DNA of 64,000 nucleotides from the NCBI GenBank assembly GCA_963662175.1, contig OY759224.1, positions 22,143,489 through 22,207,488 on the forward strand. The letters run 5' to 3'. The stretch comes from Aradus depressus (lineage: Eukaryota > Arthropoda > Insecta > Hemiptera > Aradidae). Both the position numbers and the translations under genes were made by a program. How positions within the stretch are numbered: position 1 is the first letter of the stretch; each line of letters begins with the position of its first letter. The notes below the pieces were generated by a model. That model was not told where the DNA came from. It searched no databases and was given only the letters and a program-made list of their open reading frames with translations. Positions 54,945 to 64,000 of the stretch are shown here, in pieces.

Positions 54945-55310
54945 GTTGCAATGAATGTATCAACGCAAAAATTCATAAACTCAAAATCCATTAAGGACTA
55001 CACTTATTAATTTTCATCGAAATCGGTCGACGGGAAGGGGGCATCAACTAAAAAATCCCAATAAAACAGACATCCTGATGCCAAAAATGAAATACTAAAT
55101 TCTGTCAGTGTGTCTGTGAACACGATAACTCCCGATAAAATGAATGTATCGACACAACATTTTAAATGTGTATCCAAAACCCTCAAAGGGCAACACCTAT
55201 TTTTTGAGCCAGGGATCAGAGGGGGTGAAACCCAAAAAAAACCTAAACTCACAATGTACGAAATATATCGACATAAAATTTCATATTTAAAGTGAAAACC
55301 CCATATATAT
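54945..55310 (+). repeat. DUR units
   Basis: GCAATGAATGTATCAACGCA, then AACACGATAACTCCCGATAA, AATGAATGTATCGACACAAC and a further unit near 55255. The frame at 55110 stays open through 61 codons (ITPDKMNVSTQHFKCVSKTL). Confidence 0.7.
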
Positions 55311-55402
55311 TTTTTTTTTGACTAGCATTGAGCCATTAGCCACTTCAAAATTTTTTTTTATATATTAATGTACTCTAAAAAGTGAAACTTAAAAATCCAC
55401 GC

Positions 55403-55959
55403 CTATCTATGGGAAAATGAATATACATTTTCGGAATGGAGATTGGGAAGCCTGAGCAGGTCTATGTCACTTGGGGTATCCTTTGTGATCTTCCGTACCT
55501 TATCTATAAATTTGGTCCTTGCATACGAATATTTACTGCAACACATGATAATATGTTCTGGATCCTTGGTCATTGCACAGTCATCACAGAAAGGAGTCTC
55601 ACTTTTGCCGATTCTATGCAAATATTTACGACAAAGTGCATGATTTGATCTGACTCTGCAGAGATTTTTAACAAATCTTCGAGATCTGGAGATTTTCCGA
55701 ACCAGGATGGTATTCCTACATGTGGATTGACTGCCTTATAAAATAATCCCTTACCGCTCGCATCATATTCTCTTTGCCAAGCGGCTCTGAGATCTTGGTT
55801 AAAGTTCAAATATAGGTCAGTCACTGGGACTTTATATCGAGAGCTTACCTCCTGGTACTCAGTAGCTGACTTCGCCAAACTGTCAACCATCTCATTGTTA
55901 ACAATTCCCGAGTGAACCCTCACCCAGGCGAGACCCCCGTATGCCCCAAAAAACCCCAT
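55403..55959 (-). pseudogene. LINE ORF2 C-terminus (RNase H end plus cysteine motif)
   Basis: On -, LAWVRVHSGIVNNEMVDSLA ends an RNase H domain (W..HSGI..NE..D.LA), then LYLNFNQDLRAAWQREYDAS. After a frameshift near 55615 come HRIGKSETPFCDDCAMTKDP and EHIIMCCSKYSYARTKFIDK. The order RNase H then C..C....H....C marks ORF2 of an RNase H-bearing LINE. It differs in sequence from the one at 52619. A DUR scrap adjoins it at 55945-55990. Confidence 0.85.
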
Positions 55960-55989
55960 ATGGACAATACCTGTTAATTTTCAGCAAAA

Positions 55990-56225
55990 TCGGGCTTTAA
56001 CTACGAGGTCATATCGCCTACTACCAGAGCGCTCTTTCGTCACTCTGGTGGACATGAGTCCGACTCTACTGTGGGAGTCCTAAATTTCGCCTACCCTAAA
56101 TTTGTATTCACCTAGAGTAGGGGTCTTTAACGAGTACCTGACATCGTACAGGCTCGGGACCATCACTTAACGTCCCATCCGAAGGACGGCGTGTTTAAGT
56201 TTATTTTACCTCCCAGATAAAATTC
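55990..56225 (-). mobile_element. SINE-A, head truncated
   Basis: CGGGCTTTAACTACGAGGTC to CCTCCCAGATAAAAT; tail and tRNA-like head are missing. Confidence 0.9.
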
Positions 56226-56234
56226 TAGATTCCG

Positions 56235-56380
56235 GTTTAGGAGAGAAACTCAACATAAAAATTATAATAACTGCCGATGTAATAAATTTATCGAGACAAA
56301 ATTAAGTATGAGAATTCAAAAACTTCTATGTAAGTCAACTGTCGGTTTTTGGCCCAAACAGTCGACTGGTTTTGGAATGT
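56235..56380 (+). repeat. DUR terminal unit
   Basis: GATGTAATAAATTTATCGAG, then AGTATGAGAATTC and CAAACAGTCGACTGGTTTTG. Confidence 0.6.
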
Positions 56381-56743
56381 TGGTTCTTTGGAATTATATT
56401 GCCAATTTTTTGTCCGACACAATACAAACTACTTACATACGATTTTTTAGAAAACTTTACACACATACAAACCCAGAGATACGTACTTTATCTTCACAAC
56501 ACTTACCACAAAACCCCTCACGAAGGTTGAAGAGGAGGTGGAACCGCGACTTACTGCCACCTTAATTCCTATTCGTTCTTAATATTTTTTTAAATATTTT
56601 TTTTACATTATTTCCCTTTACTTTTATCATCTCTCTCACCCATTCCATCAAAGTTGTCTTTCAATTCCTTTTTATTTATTTATTTTTTTTAATTTTTAAT
56701 TTTTTATTTTATTTTTTTATTTCTTTTTTTTCCCCTTGTCCTT

Positions 56744-57912
56744 ATCTTATATATATATAAATCTCGTGTCACAATGTTTGTCCGGGATAAACTCCGGAAC
56801 TATTTAACCAATTTTAATGCAATTTGTCTTACTGTGTGTAATTTGGTCCAACTTAAAAGATAGAATAGTTTTCATCTCGATTTCTCGGCTTCTAACAGAT
56901 GGCGGTGTAATTTAATTTAACGACAACACTTCAACATCTTTTGCTATCTAGGTTGTGTAAACAACCAGTAGATGGCACCGTGTTTAGATTTCTTGACGCT
57001 ACAATCTATTCCACATCATATGTGTTTATGTTTACGACATAACCATTGTGTTTTTAATCCTTCGTATATCCGTTTTATAATTGTGCTGTGTATTATTATT
57101 TTTAATAATTCTAATGTTAATAATTCTAAAATTATTTAAAATTCTAAAACGCGTAAAAACACACGCTACGGTAGACCGGGCTAGACATGCCACTGGATGA
57201 CGGGCTGATAATGATCCGAAGTTTCTCCAAATCTATTTTATGGGTAGTTGTGAAGAACGCGTGACAACTCGGTGCCAGTATAATTTCATCGAACAAGCAG
57301 AAGAGAGAGCAATTGTGTTATTGTTGGAAGATTTCTTGGAAAATCATAATCAACTTATTCAATTGTTTAAAAGAGTTACCACAATTAAGAAATGACCACT
57401 GTCAAATCGTCATCAAAGCCGACTACGGTTGTATGTATGACAAAGACGCAATTATTTTGACGACATGTTATCCAACCCGGATGCCACGGACGCCTCTAAC
57501 ACATACTTAAATTTCATGTGTGGGGAAACCATCAAATCTATTTGTGTTAGCAAAAGACGGGCTAACTAAAAATGTTGTACACCAACTGGCACTTAAATAG
57601 ATTAACATATTTGAAAATAACGCTTTCTACCTCCTTTAGAAAATTGAATTATTGTATTGTATTAATTCAGTATTTAATAAAATGTAAATCTAACAATTCT
57701 ATGTTGGTTTGTGCTTAATTTTAATTCTCCGAAACTCTTTACCAATCACTTTTAAATTTTGGTATAACGTTCCATTCTCATTCCCATAGGTTTTAAGATC
57801 GGCTAAGACGTTTTTATCATTATTAGTTAATTTTAATTTGACTGTATTAAAAAGTTTGAAGTTAACTGTTTTAGCTGTAATTCAAAGTTAAAAGAGTCAC
57901 AGCAAGTAATTA
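56744..57912 (+). mobile_element. Helitron-like element
   Basis: It starts about TCTTATATATATATAAATCT, CGTGTCACAATGTTTGTCCG and ends near AGCAAGTAAT, where the host LINE UTR resumes; no target duplication or inverted repeats are seen. Helitrons begin with TC and lack both. The usual CTRR 3' end is not clear. It carries a Rep fragment. Confidence 0.78.
57201..57395 (+). pseudogene. Helitron Rep/helicase N-terminal fragment
   Basis: Reads DNDPKFLQIYFMGSCEERVT, then TRCQYNFIEQAEERAIVLLL and EDFLENHNQLIQLFKRVTTI, stop at 57393-57395; more fragments follow in other frames (IVIKAD, then LNFMCGE-like). This is the Helitron_like_N region: RC.YN, then E.....LL..FL..HNQL...FK. The HUH nuclease motifs and helicase are missing or broken. 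Confidence 0.85.
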
Positions 57913-58212
57913 ATATAAATTTTCGTCCCGAGGATCTACCACTGGGTGGCCTTCCTTTCACATGCCATTCACGCCAACGTATCCATACCTACCAACATAG
58001 ATGCTGGTTGTTGCATCCTAGCAACAGTTGCATCTTTATGGATAAAAGAAAAAAAAAAAAAAAAAAACATTTTTTGTCCCATTGATTTTAATTGATTCTT
58101 AAAAGTTCATTGTCATATCGTCAATCGTGTGATTGTCATATGACATCCGGACAGTCCAGTCTGATACTCCAAAAAACTAAATCTCACTGTCTATTTGATG
58201 TTCTGTTTTCAG

Positions 58213-58321
58213 TTTTGGCAAGTAATTTCTGAAGAACATGGCATTGACACGACCGGACACTATGTTGGAACTTCAGATCTGCAGCTTGAAAGGATTGCGG
58301 TGTACTACAACGAAGCTGGCT
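58213..58321 (+). CDS. beta-tubulin exon 2
   Basis: After TTCTGTTTTCAG it reads [20 protein letters not shown], then [16 protein letters not shown], with donor T|GTAAGT in phase 1. It is 109 nt, the exact size and phase of exon 2 in vertebrate beta-tubulins ([32 protein letters not shown]). The frame matches exon 1 at 35178. Changes such as E to Q, P to T and TY to HY suggest a divergent isotype. Exon 3 (usual KYVPRA.LVDLEPGTMD) is not seen up to the right edge. Confidence 0.95.
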
Positions 58322-59470
58322 GTAAGTGGATTATCTCCCTTATTTACATCTAATAATATAATATAATACTATTTGAGTTTTGATTTGCTCTCAATTGTTC
58401 CATAGGGGCTTTAACTAATAATAATATTTATTTCCGTTAATAATAATAAATGGTAATAGGATACTTCACTAGAAGGTGTTTTAAGGTTCTTATTGATGGT
58501 GATTCGTCGGCGACTTTTAAAGTATTTATGGGAAGTTCCACTAATTGGATTTCTATAGAGATTTGATGTGGGGAGGAAGCAGAAGCCGGATGCTCTGACC
58601 GTACGGGCTACCGTTAAACACTACGGTCAACTCTCCTCAAGACACTGTATCGATGAAACCTGGGCTACGGCCAAACGAACAACTCGCAGATGACTAGCAA
58701 TCATGACTAGGAACCGGATTCTCTGCAATTGCATTTTTTTTTTCGCTTACTTGAAATCATTAAAAAAAATTATTTTTACGAATTTAGGCATCCTGATTAA
58801 TAAGTAAATTTTATTTACACGAAATTGCACGTTTAGGTTTTCACTGCACAAAATAGCATATTTTGTAGTAATTAGAAAATTTATTTGTAAATTTGAAAAT
58901 GTATCCATACAAATTTATAAAGGAAAGTTTCGTAAAATATTACGTGGCTGTTTTGAACGCACTGCTGAATAAGGTTCGCTTTTCTGGGAAATTCTCACTA
59001 CATTTTCAAGCGACACAGTTTTTTCCGACAAGAATTTCAAAATGTATTTAGTGGTAAATTTTAAGGCATCAAATGCTTAAATAAAAAACATATATCAATT
59101 TAATTGAAGTCAAATCCTCGAGTAATGTGGTATTTTACATATCTCTAGTATTTTTTTAATAAAAAATTTATACCAATATGCTTTTGTAATTAAAACATGC
59201 AGCTAAAAACAACTTGTGTTTTCAGTAAATATTTTCTATAAATTGTATAAATAAACTCCTTTAGGCGTTTTATTTTATAGATTTATTTTTAAACTCTACC
59301 CAATTTTATTCTGAGAAAGGAGTTATTTAATTTACGAATTAAATCCATTTTTGTTTTTGCAGTTAATGGCAGAATTTTATTTTTTGTTACACATTTTGGC
59401 CATTTGTTAATTTTTTTACTGCACGAAATCCGGACTCTAATCTTGGCCACGCTGCGAAGAACAATTAATT
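58322..59470 (+). other. start of beta-tubulin intron 2, no recognised elements
   Basis: Begins GTAAGT. AT-rich, with a moderately GC-rich patch at about 58550-58720 that has no readable domain. Confidence 0.45.
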
Positions 59471-59474
59471 GTAT

Positions 59475-59830
59475 ATTATGATCCCCTTCCCTTCTGCCGA
59501 TTCCGCTGAAAATTAATAAGTGTCGTTGTTATGGGGTTTTTAATTCAGATATGAAATTATGTATCGATACATTCATTACAACTGCATTTATTTGATTTTC
59601 TGAGTTAAGACTCTCTCCTAATTCCCCCTTCCTTTTGATCGATTTGGCAGAAAATCGATTGGTGTTGTCCTTGTGGGATTTTGCTCACAGATATAAAATT
59701 TCGTGTTGATACTAGTTATTGTGTTACCCCTCCCCCCCCCCCCCTCCCCCCCCCCCAGGCAGACTTTTTTTTTTTATATTTGGAATCTAAAGGTCGGAAA
59801 ACATGAAATTCCGTTGAAAACCCTAATGCT
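59475..59830 (-). repeat. DUR element end with C-runs
   Basis: Reverse cores ATCGATACATTCATTACAAC and GTTGATACTAG; a C-rich homopolymer at about 59730-59756, then GTCGGAAAACATGAAATTCC. Confidence 0.65.
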
Positions 59831-60362
59831 GTGGAAGTAAAACATTATCTCAAAACTATGATTTGGTAGTTATGCCCATTAGTTTAAACACGTCACTATT
59901 CCCTTGTCATAATGTTACCATTCATAAATTATTAATAATTTTCGGGCAAGTACATTATAGGTGATTCATTGAATTCTTTTTTTTTTTTCATTCGGTTTCA
60001 AGGTTAATCGTTACGGTTCCTTGTTTCCAAGTATTTTCTTATGTCAAAGCCATTGAACATTCATTGAATATAAAGACTTTTCAGGTCATGATTTATTATT
60101 TATATCCATATTTATAAAAAATGTAAACATCAAGAAACTAGAGCAGACTCAATAAATAATGAAAAAAAAAAAAAAAAAAAACGAGTTTATTGGGTCAGTT
60201 TGTTAATAATTTATTACTAAATCACATAAAAACTGCTCTTCACTCAGTTTTCTATTCAAATCTAACAGAGGCAATCTAAAAACTGTTGTCGGTAAATCAC
60301 CGGCAATATTCTTCCCCAGAACGAATTGATCAATTCACTTTTTGCTCCTCTCTGTAAAATTT

Positions 60363-60660
60363 CATTGGTTCAAGATTTGGATGTTATACCCTATTAACAA
60401 GATTTGGAAGGGTGAAGGACAAGAGGGCTAATATTTTGGGTGGTTTGAAGCTCACAAATTAATAATCAAGACTGAAATATTATTATAATAGTAACAGGTT
60501 GAATAACAGTCTGTAAACGAATGACGTCATTAAAGCCTGTGGGCAAGACAGCAAGAGGTCAGTCGCGCTTCACTAGAACATCTTTCCCAATTTAACGTGC
60601 ATATCCTTTATCCTTAACGAAACTGACTTATGAGCCTCTGCGCTAGGGGGAGGGTGGGGG
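60363..60660 (+). repeat. direct duplication, first copy
   Basis: GGTTCAAGATTTGGA..GGATGAAGGACAAG..GCTAATATTTTGG..GACTGAAATATTATTATAAT..GTCTGTAAACGAATGACGTC through ATCCTTTATCCTTAACGAAA and CTGCGCTAGGGGG. It matches 61041-61330 with scattered changes. Confidence 0.9.
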
Positions 60661-60745
60661 TAATTCCCCTTTGTATCCGCCATTGGCACCGGTATAAAAT
60701 TAAAATTAAAGTTTTATAGCAGAATACATATTATATACCTATATA

Positions 60746-61018
60746 TATAGGTTAGGTTTTGTGACTCATGCCCGGGCTTTAACTACGAGGTCATATCTAC
60801 TACCAGAGCGCTCTTTCGTCACTCTGGTGGACATGAGCCCGACTCTACTGTGGGAGTCCTAAATTTTGCCTACCCTAAATTTTTATTCACCTAGGGTTAG
60901 GGGTCTTTAACGAGTACCTGAGACCGTACAGGCTCGGGGCCATCGCTTAACGTCCCATCCGAAGGACGGCGTGCTTAAGTTTATTCTACCTCCCACATAA
61001 AATAAATTAAGGGGCTAA
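60746..61018 (-). mobile_element. SINE-A, head truncated, between the duplicated blocks
   Basis: TAGGTTAGGTTTTGTGACTC to CACATAAAATAAATTAAGGG; the tRNA-like head is absent. Confidence 0.9.
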
Positions 61019-61040
61019 GAAATTAATTAATAATTAGGGG

Positions 61041-61330
61041 AATTTCGTTGGTTCAAGATTTGGAAGGATGAAGGACAAGGGGGCTATATTTTGGCTGGTT
61101 TGACGAAGCGCATAAATTAATAATCAAGACTGAAATATTATTATAATAGTAACAGGTTGAGTAACAGTCTGAGTCTGTAAACGAATGACGTCATTAAAGT
61201 CTGTGCGCAAGACCGCAAGAGGGCCTTCGCGCATCACTAGAATATCTTTCCTAATTTAACGTGCATATCCTTTATCCTTAACGAAACTAATTTATGAGCC
61301 AATGCGCTAGGAGGGGGGGGGGGGGGGGTC
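61041..61330 (+). repeat. direct duplication, second copy
   Basis: Second copy of the 60363-60660 block; has an extra GTCTGA and ends in a run of about 16 G. Confidence 0.9.
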
Positions 61331-61364
61331 ATTCTGCTTTTAACCCCCCCCCCCCCCTTGTATC

Positions 61365-61620
61365 GGCCGATATCGCTGAAATTTGACAGAGTACGTTCTC
61401 AATGGGTTTTACTTTAAATATGAAATTTCATAAATGTTATATTCATTACATCGGCATCCCTCCCCTTCTTTTTAGTCGATTTGGCTCAAATCAAAGAGTC
61501 GTCCTTGAAAGGTTCTGGATAGATTTAGAAAATTTCTTGTCGATGCATTCATTCTATCGGAAATTATCGTATTCACACACACACACGAACAGACTTTTTT
61601 TTCATTTTCGGAATCTGGAT
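61365..61620 (-). repeat. DUR units
   Basis: GGCCGATATCGCTGAAATTT, TTATATTCATTACATCGGCA, GTCGATGCATTCATTCTATC and an ACACACACAC tract. Confidence 0.7.
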
Positions 61621-61964
61621 TATTATTGAAGGACAACCATTTCTTGATGCAATGTAATATTTTTTTCTCCGAAAGAATACATTTAAAATTATAGCTGAAT
61701 TTGCCATATAATAAATTGTAATTAATGAAGTTTAAATGGGAAGGGGAACTTACAGAGGAGAGGCTTAACTTTGAAGTTAAGTTGTTTTTGTGACTCATGC
61801 CCGGGCTTTAAGTACATATATCTCATACTACCAGAACGCTCTTTCTTGTGAGACTTTTCTGTGGGGGAGTCCTAGATTTTGTTGCTTAAGGTAGAGATGT
61901 CTTTAACGAGTGCCTGACTCGGTACGATCGCTTAACGTCCCATCCGAAAGACATGCTCAAAGTA

Positions 61965-62701
61965 CAGTGAAACCTCTCCATAGCGGACATCGTCGGGTCT
62001 ACCGTTTTTGTTCTTCGAGAGGAAACATATAAAATGAAAAGATTAATTTGAAAAAAAAAATACACAGTAAAAATTAGTAAAATATAGTTATTAATATAAG
62101 TATATTCTAAATTTTTCGAGTCAATCATTTGACGCTTTGAAATGTAAAATCCCCAAAATTTCGGCAACTTCTGATACCTTTTCCTGTATCATAGGGAGAT
62201 TTTTGGCTCTTACAATGGCAATCAATTTCAAAACCCTTACCGTGTTTTACAATGTTTCTTCATTTCCATGTTTCTGCCATTTTAGTAAAAGTTCCTTTCT
62301 TTTAAAATGGTCGCGATCTGCGTTTTTCTCATTTTAAACTTCGCCTCTAAGTCTTGAGCGTTAGTAGAGTTCTGTTTTCAGACATGGATGGAAGCAAACT
62401 GAATAAAATCTTGCTAAATGCGAACGAAAACGAAACAAGAAATTTCTATAATTATTGGGAAATTTAGAAAAAGTATTTGTTATTTTTTAATAATTTCCCT
62501 GAACTCCTCCCCAGCAGTGCTTCACTTTCGGGAGGTAGGTTTTTCGCACGGACCATTTAAGGTTGTCCGTTAAGAGAGGGCCCGTTATCGAGAGGTAAAC
62601 TAAGCATTGATTTGATTGGTCTGCTGCCGGGACCATAGAAATTTTGTTGTTTAATAGAGTTATTCGCTATCTAGAGGTGTCCGTTAGAAGAGGTTTCACT
62701 G
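61965..62701 (-). mobile_element. pogo/Tigger-type element
   Basis: Ends CAGTGAAACCTCTCCATAGC and, on -, CAGTGAAACCTCTTCTAACG, with TA on both sides. A worn transposase N-terminus lies on - inside. Confidence 0.9.
62100..62360 (-). pseudogene. pogo/Tigger transposase DNA-binding fragment
   Basis: On -, damaged frames give LDLEAKFKMRKTQIATILKE (the Psq-like first helix-turn-helix) and IVRAKNLPMIQEKVSEVAEI, then LGILHFKASND before a stop where the family has GW (the CENP-B-type second helix-turn-helix, usually A...A..LGI..FKASNGWLEKF). The DDE domain is absent. Confidence 0.85.
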
Positions 62702-62799
62702 TATTCACCTACCAGATAAAAAACCTAAGGTCTTGGCCGGGTTTTGAACCCTCCATCTTGAGTTCAGTAGGCTCTGAGCTACCGACGTCTTCTTAGAGG

Positions 62800-63225
62800 A
62801 AGGGGGGACTGAATCAAAAGAGACCAAAAATCTCAAGTTACTATTTTTCGGCTAATCGCAATACTTTATTATATGGAGGAAAAAAAAAAAAAATACTGTT
62901 ATACTTAAATTTCGAAGAAAAAAGTGTTATAAGAATGTGAGGAATGTTGTTCGAGGGAGGGGAGTGGGAAGAAACCTTTGGTCACGCTAAGATGGACAAT
63001 AGCCGGAGAAGAGGTAGGATTGTTAACACGATGTCGATACATGGCCACGCATCATCCCCACATCAAATATTAATGTGGTTACTTTAAACACGTTTAGCTA
63101 TCCATCACACCTCAGTCTGTTCAATGAACCCTCCGCACCAGGTCCACTGTTCATAAACCAACATTGTGAGATCAACCCATAAGGAAACAAGATATCTCTT
63201 CAAGTTGTCAAAAAAGTATTAATAT
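62800..63225. other. no gene recognised
   Basis: Unassigned DNA with an A-run at about 62880; no readable exon. Confidence 0.35.
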
Positions 63226-63229
63226 ATTG

Positions 63230-64000
63230 TGGTAAAGAAATTATTGTTAAATAAAACTAATAAATATAAATAGATAAATAATAATTAATAGTTGAAATAA
63301 TAATAATTAAATAAACAATAAATTAAAAAGAATAAATAATAAAATTACCACATTTCCTTTAGAAATTTTATATTGGTCTTTTACTAAATTTTGATTTCTA
63401 CAGTAGTTTTCGAAAAGAGCCCTAAAAAAAATATCAAAAGTTCAAGAAGTGCAATTTTGAAGAAAGTGCACGTAATTTTAAAAAATTTCAATTAACAAAC
63501 TTTTTATTTGGATTTCTAAAGAGATGCCATACTGTTTTTCTGAATTTTGCAAAAATATTATATCTAATTAAAATGTTTTTAAATCATCTTACTGGGCCAA
63601 CAGGGAAAACGAATAGCATAGAATTTAGAGAACAAATAATTGGGTTTATTTACTTAAAACTACATAATAAAATTAATAACTAATAGATAAAAAGAAATCG
63701 AATTTTTACATTTATTTTTTAGTCCCTTTTCTTTCTAAATACTGGCCATTCTTCAAATTTAAGTTATTTTAGGGCATATAAAACATATAATTAAATTAAT
63801 GTACCTCCTTTGTGCATCTATTTCAATTAAAACTCCAATTAATCACAATTAATTCACTACAACTTGGTTGTCCACACCTTAAGCCTAAACTCTCACTCCA
63901 TCTCAACTCAGACCGTTCTGTTGAAACTAGACCTCGACTCGTCTCCAATTTAAAACTGCTGATGGTCGTATTTTTTTTTTTTTTATTCATGGGTTGTTTT
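63230..64000. mobile_element. second copy of the 50438 hAT-like element interior
   Basis: AAAATTACCACATTTCC..TAGAAATT, TTTTGATTTCTACAGTA, CCCTAAAAAAAATATCAAAA and GAGATGCCATACTGTTTTTC parallel 50900-51060, and the match goes on to the right edge. The left end is not recognised and the right end lies outside. Confidence 0.75.

Larger units (their letters stand above)
56395..58055 (+). pseudogene. LINE 3' end interrupted by a Helitron
   Basis: The frame reads FLSDTIQTTYIRFFRKLYTH, then TLSSQHLPQNPSRRLKRRWN and RDLLPP, TAA. A T-rich 3' UTR follows to about 56740. It resumes after the Helitron with TTTTCGTCCCGAGGATCTAC, ACCACTGGGTGGCCTTCCTT and GTTGCATCCTAGCAACAG and an A-run near 58050. The copy at 40083-40645 shows the UTR without the Helitron. 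Confidence 0.82.
35235..58212 (+). other. beta-tubulin intron 1, about 23 kb, filled with mobile elements
   Basis: GTACGT...TTTTCAG, phase 0. It contains SINE-A and SINE-B copies, a 351-bp tandem array, piggyBac, Tc1, hAT, pogo-like and Helitron relics, LINE 3' ends and many DUR blocks, listed separately. No other coding exon of tubulin was seen within it. Confidence 0.85.
61795..62790 (-). mobile_element. old SINE-A split by a pogo-like element
   Basis: The tail-side half (61795-61962, TGACTCATGCCCGGGCTTTA to CATCCGAAAGACATGCTC) and the head-side half (62704-62790, ACCTACCAGATAAAAAACCT to GAGCTACCGACGTC) are collinear parts of one SINE-A, separated by 61965-62701. Confidence 0.8.

Noticed and set aside
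58550..58720. GC-richer frame QKPDALTVRATVKHYGQLSS as a possible exon
   Set aside because: Stops on both sides, no splice-site pair, and no similarity to tubulin exon 3.

Overview
This is AT-rich animal nuclear DNA, not prokaryotic. It has spliced genes with GT-AG introns, tRNA-derived SINEs, LINE, Penelope and Helitron remnants, and many DNA-transposon relics. CBM14 (peritrophin-type) chitin-binding genes and a SINE tail of (CCTAA)n, the insect telomere pentamer, point to an insect. A hemipteran is plausible, but the sequence does not prove it.

Genes, left to right. (1) The last two coding exons of a class I fructose-bisphosphate aldolase lie on + (1603-1768 and 3401-3552); earlier exons are off the left edge. 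The conserved C-terminal Tyr is Phe. (2) Three tandem paralogues on - encode secreted multi-CBM14 proteins: A (9162-10588, eight domains), B (14465-15066, three full domains plus one partial) and C (16667-17628, six domains). All three large exons begin at the same splice-acceptor position and phase; their short signal-peptide exons were not found. (3) A beta-tubulin gene lies on +: exon 1 at 35178-35234 (57 nt) and exon 2 at 58213-58321 (109 nt), the same sizes and phases as in vertebrate beta-tubulin genes, separated by an intron of about 23 kb. Exon 3 is beyond the window. (4) One possible short first exon of an unknown gene lies on - at 48891-48972.

The rest is a dense, nested graveyard of mobile elements. 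SINE-A has a GCGCCGG tRNA-like head and a (CCTAA)n tail and has more than twenty copies or fragments. SINE-B has a Leu/Ser-like head and a poly(A) tail and has five copies. There are non-autonomous hAT elements with 8-bp target duplications, a piggyBac deletion derivative with TTAA duplications, mariner, Tc1 and pogo/Tigger relics, an unclassified TIR element, a Helitron with a Rep fragment, a Penelope GIY-YIG fragment and several LINE 3' ends. The most frequent unknown is a dispersed repeat, here called DUR. It is built of degenerate units of about 145 bp carrying GTAATGAATGTATCGACA-like cores and occurs in both orientations through almost the whole window; several copies keep similar open frames.

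Many insertions can be ordered by nesting: DUR, then LINE, then hAT; DUR, then piggyBac; LINE, then SINE-B; LINE, then Helitron; SINE-A, then pogo. There are also two minisatellites (62-bp and 92-bp periods), a 351-bp tandem array, a near-perfect palindrome of about 0.9 kb around two SINE-A copies, and a direct duplication near 60-61 kb. No CRISPR array, rRNA or independent tRNA gene was seen.
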